Assembly: GCA_036502085.1 (NCBI GenBank)
Contig: DASXZD010000046.1
Span: forward strand, 1 to 6,353
Length of the DNA stretch: 6,353 nt
Source: PALSA-505 sp036502085
GTDB taxonomy: Bacteria; Actinomycetota; Actinomycetes; Streptosporangiales; Streptosporangiaceae
Direction: 5' to 3'
The notes beneath the pieces are model-generated. The model was given only the letters and a program-made list of their open reading frames with translations, searched no databases and had not been told where the DNA came from. The position numbers and the translations under genes are program-made. Of this stretch, positions 1 through 3,891 are shown piece after piece; the stretch's first letter is position 1, and every line of letters begins with the position of its first letter.

Positions 1-1367
1 TGCGCGGTGCCGTCGCGGCGGATCGATACCATGGCCTGGCACGGCGCCTGGCCTGACATGAACGTGACGCCGGCCATCCCGTAGCCGACCAGCCAGTTCC
101 CGTCGCGGACCGATCCGATCCCGGGCGTACGCCTGGCCCAGCCGAATCGCTCGGCGCCGGCGTGGTAGCACTCCCGCAGTGCCTTGCTTGACCATGGCCG
201 CCCCGACCCCGGATGGACCTCGGCATAGTTCCGCAGCCGCAGCTCAATCGGGTCGATGCCCAGTGCGTAGGACAGCTCGTCGAGCGCGGATTCCACCGCG
301 AAATGGCCCTGGACCCTGCCCGGGGCACGCATCCAATACGGGCTTGGGATGTGCAGCTGCGCCCGCCGGTCGTGTGTCGCCACGTTCGAGCAGGCGTACG
401 CGTTGCCCGTGACCTGCGTGACGGGCTCGACGCCCCCGTCGCCCAGGGCCCCGATCGTCGCGGTGGACTCGTGATCGACTGCGACCAGCCGACCATCGCG
501 GGTGACACCGAGCCGCACCCGTTGCCGTGTCTCCGGCCGGTGGCCGACGGACGTGAACATCTGCGGCCGGGTCAGCACGAGCTTGACCGGGCGACCGACG
601 ACCCGGGCCGCGAGCGCGGTCAGGAGCACGTGCGGCCAGGCGCGGAGTGCGGCCCCGAACCCGCCTCCGAGGTACGGAACAAGAACCCGGACGCCAGTCT
701 CAGGTAGCTCGAACGCCGTTGCCAGGGCTCTGCGCGTATTCATCGGGTCTTGATTCGTGTCGTGCACGGTGAGCCGATTACCTTCCCAGCGAGCCACCGT
801 GGCGAAGAGCCCCATCGGATTGTTGGTCACCGCTGCCGTGGTGAAGGTCTCGTCATAGGCCACCTCGGCGGAGGCGAGCGCGGCGGTGACATCACCGCGA
901 TCGACGTCCAGCCCCCACTGATCAAGCAAGACCGGGGCACGGGGATCGTCGAGACTCAGCACCGGAACAGCCTCTTCGTAGCTGATCTCGACCAGTCGCG
1001 CCGCGGCCGCCGCCTGTTCGCGCGTCCGCGCCACCACGATGGCCGCAATCTGGCCCCGGTACAGAATCCGGTCGTCCTTCAACGGGGGGGATGTAGGCGA
1101 TGGGTCGACCCGGGCCGTCGGTCCCGCGACGAGAGCAGGTGCGTTTTCGTGCGTGATCACCGCTAGGACGCCCGGCGCGGCCTCCGCGTTCGCTACGTCG
1201 ATGCCCCTGATGGTTCCGGCCGCGATCGTCGACTGCACCAGGACGGCATGTGTGAGATCGGGGAAGGTGAAATCCGACGGGTATTGCGCCGCGCCCGTCA
1301 CCTTGGGCGGCCCGTCGATCCGATCGACGGGATCACCGATGGTGTTCTCGCTTGTGACGGTCGTCAT
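1..1367 (-). CDS. Xanthine dehydrogenase-family (PaoC-like) molybdopterin-binding subunit, C-terminus cut by window edge
   Basis: Large catalytic subunit of a molybdenum hydroxylase; it binds the Mo-pterin cofactor and hydroxylates an aldehyde or N-heterocycle. About 455 residues are visible; relatives of this type run to roughly 700-780, so the C-terminal part with the catalytic glutamate lies left of the window. Visible landmarks: an N-terminal DRIDGPPKVTGAAQY (residues 15-29), the usual family opening; GGGFG at 234-238, followed by AALR rather than the lysine seen in many xanthine dehydrogenases; PVKLVLTRPQMF shortly after; and MRAPG at 346-350 leading into FAVESALDELSYALGIDP, a hallmark of the family. 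The ATG at 1367 overlaps the TGA of the FAD gene (ATGA) and has GGAG seven bases upstream (1375-1378), so it is probably translationally coupled. The frame is open throughout. The family is certain; the substrate is unknown. The [4Fe-4S]-type partner subunit favours an aldehyde oxidoreductase over a true xanthine dehydrogenase. Confidence 0.95.
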   Translation of the reverse strand, partial: MTTVTSENTIGDPVDRIDGPPKVTGAAQYPSDFTFPDLTHAVLVQSTIAAGTIRGIDVANAEAAPGVLAVITHENAPALVAGPTARVDPSPTSPPLKDDRILYRGQIAAIVVARTREQAAAAARLVEISYEEAVPVLSLDDPRAPVLLDQWGLDVDRGDVTAALASAEVAYDETFTTAAVTNNPMGLFATVARWEGNRLTVHDTNQDPMNTRRALATAFELPETGVRVLVPYLGGGFGAALRAWPHVLLTALAARVVGRPVKLVLTRPQMFTSVGHRPETRQRVRLGVTRDGRLVAVDHESTATIGALGDGGVEPVTQVTGNAYACSNVATHDRRAQLHIPSPYWMRAPGRVQGHFAVESALDELSYALGIDPIELRLRNYAEVHPGSGRPWSSKALRECYHAGAERFGWARRTPGIGSVRDGNWLVGYGMAGVTFMSGQAPCQAMVSIRRDGTA

Positions 1368-2356
1368 GACTGGACTCCGGAGACGGTTTGCAGGATTCGG
1401 ACGATCGTGCGCTTGGCCAGCTCGACCTTGAAAGCGGTGCCCGCGACCGTGAACGGATCACGAAGCGCGGCCTCCGCCGCCGCGCGGAACGTTCGGCCGG
1501 TGGCGGGTGCGCCGTGGAGAATCTCCTCGGCCTCGAAAGCCCGCCACGGCAGCGTCCCGACACCGCCGAGCGCGAGGCGGGCGCGTACGATCGTGCCGTC
1601 TTCGATCAGCAGTGCCGCGGCCGCGGAGGTGAGCGCGAACTCGTAGGAGGCTCGGTCGCGCACCTTCAAGTAGCCGGACCGCGTGCCGACCGGCGGTAGC
1701 GGTATTCGGATCTGCGTGATCAGCTCGCCGTGCTGGAGCACGTTCTCGATGTCCGGCCGTTCTCCAGGGAGGACATAGAACTGGGTCAGCGGCACGATGC
1801 GCGACCCGTCTACACCCTGGATGTCGATGACCGTGTCGAGCGCGACCAGCGGCACGCACAGATCCGAGGCGTGCAAGGCAATGCAGTGGTCGCTGGCGCC
1901 CAGGATCGCGTGCATCCGTGCCGGACCGCGCACCGCCGCGCACCCAGACCCCGGACTGCGCTTGTTGCAGGCCATCACCGTCGTGTCGCGGAAGTAACGA
2001 CAGCGCGTGCGCTGCAGGAGGTTCCCGCCGATCGTCGCCATGTTGCGCAGCTGCGGCGAGGCACCCGCCAGCAGCGCCTCGCGGACGAACGGCACCCGCT
2101 CGCTCACCGTCGTGTCCGCGGCGAGCTCGTTCATCGTGACCAGCGCCCCAACGCGCAGCGTGTTCTCGGCGCGGGTGATCCCGCGCAGCGGCAAGCGCGT
2201 GATGTCGACCAGCCGCCCAGGCTCGACCACCCCGTCCTTCAGGACGAGATCGAGCTCGGTCGTGCCGCCCGCGAGGTACTCAGCCTGGGGGTCGGCGCTC
2301 ACCAACGCGACCGCGGCGGCCGCGTCGTCGGCACGGGCGTACTCGAAGGGTCGCAT
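1364..2356 (-). CDS. FAD-binding subunit with predicted [4Fe-4S] cluster, PaoB/YagS-like, of Mo-hydroxylase
   Basis: Medium subunit (330 aa, normal length) of the same enzyme; it carries FAD and hands electrons to the final acceptor. The N-terminal half shows the flavin-binding loop YLAGGTTELDLVLK (27-40) and the second FAD motif ATIGGNLLQ (107-115). Directly after this come RTRCRYF (Cys119), MACNKRSPGSGC (Cys130, Cys139) and SDHC (Cys158), with a further Cys167. This cysteine-rich insertion is absent from ordinary xanthine dehydrogenase FAD subunits and matches the pattern of E. coli PaoB (YagS), which holds a [4Fe-4S] cluster. A CO_deh_flav_C-like C-terminal domain follows (about 223-326, starting near GTRSGYLKVRDRASYEFAL). 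The ATG at 2356 lies two bases after the TAG of the 2Fe-2S gene, with GGGGGAG (2366-2372) nine bases upstream. The gene ends in a 4-bp overlap with the molybdopterin subunit. Cluster binding is inferred from the cysteines. Confidence 0.96.
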   Translation of the reverse strand: MRPFEYARADDAAAAVALVSADPQAEYLAGGTTELDLVLKDGVVEPGRLVDITRLPLRGITRAENTLRVGALVTMNELAADTTVSERVPFVREALLAGASPQLRNMATIGGNLLQRTRCRYFRDTTVMACNKRSPGSGCAAVRGPARMHAILGASDHCIALHASDLCVPLVALDTVIDIQGVDGSRIVPLTQFYVLPGERPDIENVLQHGELITQIRIPLPPVGTRSGYLKVRDRASYEFALTSAAAALLIEDGTIVRARLALGGVGTLPWRAFEAEEILHGAPATGRTFRAAAEAALRDPFTVAGTAFKVELAKRTIVRILQTVSGVQS

Positions 2357-2358
2357 CG

Positions 2359-2853
2359 CTATTCACTCCCCCGGCCGGCGACCTCTCGGATCGCGGCCAC
2401 GATGTTCGGATACGCGCCGCAACGACAGAGGTTGCCGCTCATGAACTCGCGGATCTCCTCATCCGAACCCGCTCGTCCCTCTTGCAGCAGCGCGACCGCG
2501 GACATGATCTGCCCGGGCGTGCAGTAGCCGCACTGAAAACCGTCGTGGCGGATGAACGCCTCCTGCACCGGATGCAGCTCCTGGTCCTTCGCCAGCCCTT
2601 CGATCGTCGTGATGTCGCGGCCGTCGCACTGCGCCGCCAGCACCAGGCACGACAGCACGCGCTTGCCGTCAAGGAGGACCGTGCAGGCCCCGCACGCCCC
2701 CTGGTCGCAGCCCTTCTTGGTGCCGGTCAGGCCGAGGTCCTCACGCAACGCGTCCAGCAAGGTCACGCGGCTGTCCAGATGCAGCCGCCGCGTACACCCG
2801 TTGACACGCAACGCCAGATCAATACCGGCGCCGGCGACAGGCATCTTTCCCAT
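2359..2853 (-). CDS. 2[2Fe-2S] iron-sulfur subunit of xanthine dehydrogenase/aldehyde oxidoreductase family
   Basis: Small electron-transfer subunit (164 aa), first gene of the operon. The N-terminal plant-ferredoxin-like domain has GCDQGACGACTVLLDG with Cys49, Cys54 and Cys57, and Cys69 in RVLSC; together these bind the distal cluster. The C-terminal helical domain has FQCGYCTPG (Cys108, Cys111) and GNLCRCGAYPNI (Cys143, Cys145) for the cluster next to the Mo-pterin. All eight ligands are present. The ATG at 2853 is chosen because GGAGG sits seven bases upstream and the protein then begins at the expected place before the ferredoxin fold. The frame stays open far upstream, but that part overlaps whiB and looks nothing like this family. 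No twin-arginine signal or hydrophobic N-terminal segment is present, unlike E. coli PaoA, so the complex should be cytoplasmic. Gene order Fe-S, FAD, Mo is the same as paoA-paoB-paoC. Confidence 0.97.
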   Translation of the reverse strand: MGKMPVAGAGIDLALRVNGCTRRLHLDSRVTLLDALREDLGLTGTKKGCDQGACGACTVLLDGKRVLSCLVLAAQCDGRDITTIEGLAKDQELHPVQEAFIRHDGFQCGYCTPGQIMSAVALLQEGRAGSDEEIREFMSGNLCRCGAYPNIVAAIREVAGRGSE

Positions 2854-2860
2854 TGACGTA

Positions 2861-2865
2861 CCTCC
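2861..2865 (-). promoter_or_regulatory. Shine-Dalgarno GGAGG of the 2Fe-2S subunit
   Basis: Reading the minus strand, GGAGG is followed by seven bases and then ATG at 2853. This decides the start of the iron-sulfur subunit, because the same frame has no stop for more than 150 codons upstream. It lies just beside a CACGTG palindrome (2865-2870), whose significance is unclear. Confidence 0.75.
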
Positions 2866-2957
2866 ACGTGTGACTAGCAGCTCTTCACGTTGCCCACCAG
2901 GCCGTGACCGGGGTATGGGCCGGGACGCCGTTGGCAGGTGACGATGTGCACGTCGAG

Positions 2958-2974
2958 TCCGCCGCCGCGGCGGA
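2958..2974. repeat. Second short inverted repeat in the whiB-operon spacer
   Basis: TCCGCCG and CGGCGGA form a perfect 7-bp inverted repeat around a 3-base loop, 17 bases beyond the first hairpin. It could be a second stem of a tandem terminator or an operator ahead of the Mo-hydroxylase operon. GC richness makes such repeats common by chance, so this is a weak call. Confidence 0.35.
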
Positions 2975-2991
2975 TTACCCGCGATCTGATG

Positions 2992-3021
2992 CTGGCTGCG
3001 GGCCGCAGCGCGGCCAGCCAG
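2992..3021 (-). terminator. Likely hairpin terminator after the WhiB-like gene
   Basis: The minus strand forms a strong GC-rich stem-loop: outer arms CTGGCTG and CAGCCAG (7 bp), inner arms GCCGC and GCGGC (5 bp) with a 3-base loop, and one CCG bulge between the two stems. It begins 17 bases after the whiB TGA. There is no U-tract, which is common for actinobacterial terminators. The position and stability fit termination or 3'-end protection of the whiB transcript, but the role is inferred. Confidence 0.5.
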
Positions 3022-3038
3022 GTGCGGGGCGTCAGCAC

Positions 3039-3434
3039 TCACTGTGCGTCCCCGCCCTGCACCAGGCCCGACGGCACCGGGGGGAATGGCGGCCGCACGA
3101 TCATTCCGGACACGGCGGTCCTGCGGCGTCGGCGGTGGTCGGCGGGCCGCCGGCGGAGCAAATGCGCGCGGTCGGTTGCGACCAGGCCGCCCCAGACACC
3201 GTGCTGGCCGATATCCCAGTGCCGCAGCGACAGCTCCAGGCACTGGGCCCGTACAGGGCAACTGGTGCAGACGGCGATCGCGGCCGCTGCCTGGTGGCGG
3301 GCCTGGGCCGGTTCGATACTGACCGGGTACCACTGGTCAGGGTCAAGGCCGCTGTCGGCGCACCGGGCCTGCCTGGCGACCCGGGCCCACAAGGCATCGT
3401 CGGTCAACCGCTGGACGGGAAGGCTGCTGGCCAT
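3039..3434 (-). CDS. WhiB-family Fe-S transcriptional regulator
   Basis: A 131-residue Wbl protein. These bind an oxygen- and NO-sensitive [4Fe-4S] cluster and control transcription, usually together with the primary sigma factor. The four cluster cysteines are in the family pattern: Cys25, then Cys56 and Cys59 in CTSCPVRAQC, then Cys65. The GVWGGL turn is at 79-84. A basic stretch (LLRRRPADHRRRRR, about 92-105) follows, as expected for the DNA-binding tail, then a proline-rich end (RPPFPPVPSG) that is longer than in minimal family members. The ATG at 3434 is preferred over an in-frame TTG at 3467, because GAGG lies eight bases before the ATG and the TTG would overlap the upstream gene by 23 bases without a visible ribosome-binding site. 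The gene follows the 68-residue gene by 10 bases, so the two are probably co-transcribed. Targets are unknown; the Fe-S/Mo enzyme operon downstream is only a positional candidate. Confidence 0.95.
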   Translation of the reverse strand: MASSLPVQRLTDDALWARVARQARCADSGLDPDQWYPVSIEPAQARHQAAAAIAVCTSCPVRAQCLELSLRHWDIGQHGVWGGLVATDRAHLLRRRPADHRRRRRTAVSGMIVRPPFPPVPSGLVQGGDAQ

Positions 3435-3442
3435 GGGGACTG

Positions 3443-3446
3443 CCTC
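3443..3446 (-). promoter_or_regulatory. Shine-Dalgarno of whiB-like gene overlapping upstream stop codon
   Basis: On the minus strand GTGAGG contains both the TGA that ends the 68-residue gene and the GAGG core placed eight bases before the whiB ATG. Ribosomes finishing the small gene would be positioned to restart on whiB, which suggests translational coupling and fixes the start codon choice. Confidence 0.6.
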
Positions 3447-3651
3447 ACCGGACGATCTGGAGCGCAAGCCGTGGCGGGCAGCCGCGGCGCACCAGCTTGG
3501 CGACCTGGTGCCAGTCGACGTGGTCGGCGGCGGTCTGGGCCAGCGACCATGGGATACCCAGCCGGGTGAGCTGTGTCACCCGCCATTCATGCACGGGCGG
3601 GTGATCGTCGTCGATCGCCTCATGGCATGCTCTTGCCAGCGCCGGTTCCAT
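3445..3651 (-). CDS. Small hypothetical protein (68 aa) coupled to WhiB-like gene
   Basis: I do not recognise a named family. The ATG at 3651 has an excellent AGGAGG (3659-3664) seven bases upstream, and the gene ends 10 bases before whiB, so it is very likely translated and co-transcribed with it. The N-terminal third is acidic and His/Pro-containing (HEAIDDDHPPVHEWR, 10-24). The remainder looks like two or three short helices broken by glycine and proline: VTQLTRLGIP (25-34), a middle helix through HVDWHQVAKLVRRG, and PPRLALQIVR at the C-terminus. This could be a small helical or HTH-like DNA- or protein-binding module. There is no signal peptide or membrane segment. From memory, similar short hypotheticals sit near Wbl genes in other actinomycetes, but I cannot confirm that here. 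A role as a partner or modulator of the WhiB-like protein is inference from coupling. Confidence 0.75.
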   Translation of the reverse strand: MEPALARACHEAIDDDHPPVHEWRVTQLTRLGIPWSLAQTAADHVDWHQVAKLVRRGCPPRLALQIVR

Positions 3652-3658
3652 TGTTGGG

Positions 3659-3664
3659 CCTCCT
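3659..3664 (-). promoter_or_regulatory. Strong Shine-Dalgarno AGGAGG of the 68-residue gene
   Basis: A complete AGGAGG is separated by seven bases from the ATG at 3651 on the minus strand. It is the best ribosome-binding site in the window and the main reason to accept this short gene as real. Confidence 0.75.
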
Positions 3665-3687
3665 GCCAGGCCGGTTCCTTTGTGATC

Positions 3688-3716
3688 ACGCTAGGATCGC
3701 CAAGCCCGCGTCCGAA
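3688..3716 (-). promoter_or_regulatory. Possible promoter for the 68-residue gene and whiB
   Basis: On the minus strand TTCGGA (3716-3711) and TAGCGT (3693-3688) are spaced by 17 bases, the right distance for a housekeeping -35/-10 pair, and would start transcription about 30 bases before the ATG at 3651. Both hexamers are weak matches to consensus and the -10 overlaps the GTGATCAC palindrome by two bases. This is a tentative call. Confidence 0.25.
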
Positions 3717-3739
3717 TCCGCAGAAGCTTCTAGTCCCGC

Positions 3740-3775
3740 CCCGCGACCTGATAGTCGTGGCCCGCGACCTGACAG
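3740..3775. repeat. 21-bp-period direct repeat, candidate operator
   Basis: CCCGCGACCTGATAG (3740-3754) recurs as CCCGCGACCTGACAG (3761-3775), 14 of 15 bases identical and exactly 21 bp apart, about two turns of B-DNA, so both copies face the same side of the helix. It lies near the middle of the divergent control region, where a dimeric or cooperative regulator would bind. The copies overlap no supported gene. The regulator is unknown; the divergently encoded LAL protein or the WhiB-like protein are candidates by position. Confidence 0.5.
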
Positions 3776-3891
3776 CAATGGTGGGCGTGCCCCGGCTTTA
3801 AACGCGCCCCTAGCGCCATCAGCGGGAGGGCCAGTAGCGTGGAGGCTCGCGGTAGGGCGCGCCGCGTCGGTGATTGCACGCGGGGCCGGTG

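Larger units (their letters stand above)
2854..3038 (-). other. Spacer between whiB-like gene and Mo-hydroxylase operon
   Basis: This 185-bp spacer lies between two genes on the same strand. It holds two GC-rich hairpins in its whiB-proximal half (listed separately) and the Shine-Dalgarno of the 2Fe-2S gene at its other end. I could not find a convincing -35/-10 pair in the stretch 2866-2957, so the operon's promoter is unplaced. It could use a non-consensus actinobacterial promoter or partial read-through from whiB. A 54-codon GTG-started frame runs through it but is not supported. Confidence 0.5.
3652..3888. promoter_or_regulatory. Divergent intergenic control region between the small gene/WhiB pair and the LAL regulator
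   Basis: About 240 bp without a supported gene, lying between divergently transcribed genes, so it must hold promoters for both or sit beside them. It is less GC-rich than its surroundings in places (around 3673-3736 and CTTTAAAC near 3796-3803). It contains palindromes GTGATCAC (3682-3689) and AGAAGCTTCT (3722-3731) and a 21-bp-period direct repeat (3740-3775). No plus-strand promoter for the LAL gene could be assigned with confidence. Confidence 0.6.

Noticed and set aside
654..668. Loss of the lysine after GGGFG as a sign of an inactive catalytic subunit
   Set aside because: Pao-type relatives are known to me to vary at this place, the frame and other family motifs are intact, and the partner subunits look functional.
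1730..2527. 265-codon open frame on the plus strand antisense to the FAD and Fe-S subunits
   Set aside because: It is a mirror frame of two certain genes, rich in Arg/His/Gln, with no domain or ribosome-binding site.
2874..3038. 54-codon GTG-started frame on the minus strand directly after the whiB stop
   Set aside because: It begins immediately after the whiB TGA, but no recognisable motif is present, no ribosome-binding site is clear, and a strong hairpin lies inside it, which fits a terminator better than a gene.
2854..3333. Upstream extension of the iron-sulfur subunit frame (no stop for about 160 codons before its ATG, including a GTG at 3042 overlapping the whiB stop)
   Set aside because: The extension overlaps whiB out of frame, is Arg/Pro/Ala-rich low-complexity sequence typical of GC-rich shadow frames, resembles no export signal, and the ATG at 2853 has a good ribosome-binding site at the expected family start.
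3435..3467. Longer WhiB start at an in-frame TTG (3467)
   Set aside because: No ribosome-binding site precedes it and it would overlap the upstream gene by 23 bases, while the ATG at 3434 has GAGG at eight bases.
2938..3801. 287-codon open frame on the plus strand antisense to whiB and the small gene
   Set aside because: It runs opposite a clear WhiB protein and has the Arg/Ser/Pro-rich composition of a shadow frame in GC-rich DNA, with no motif.
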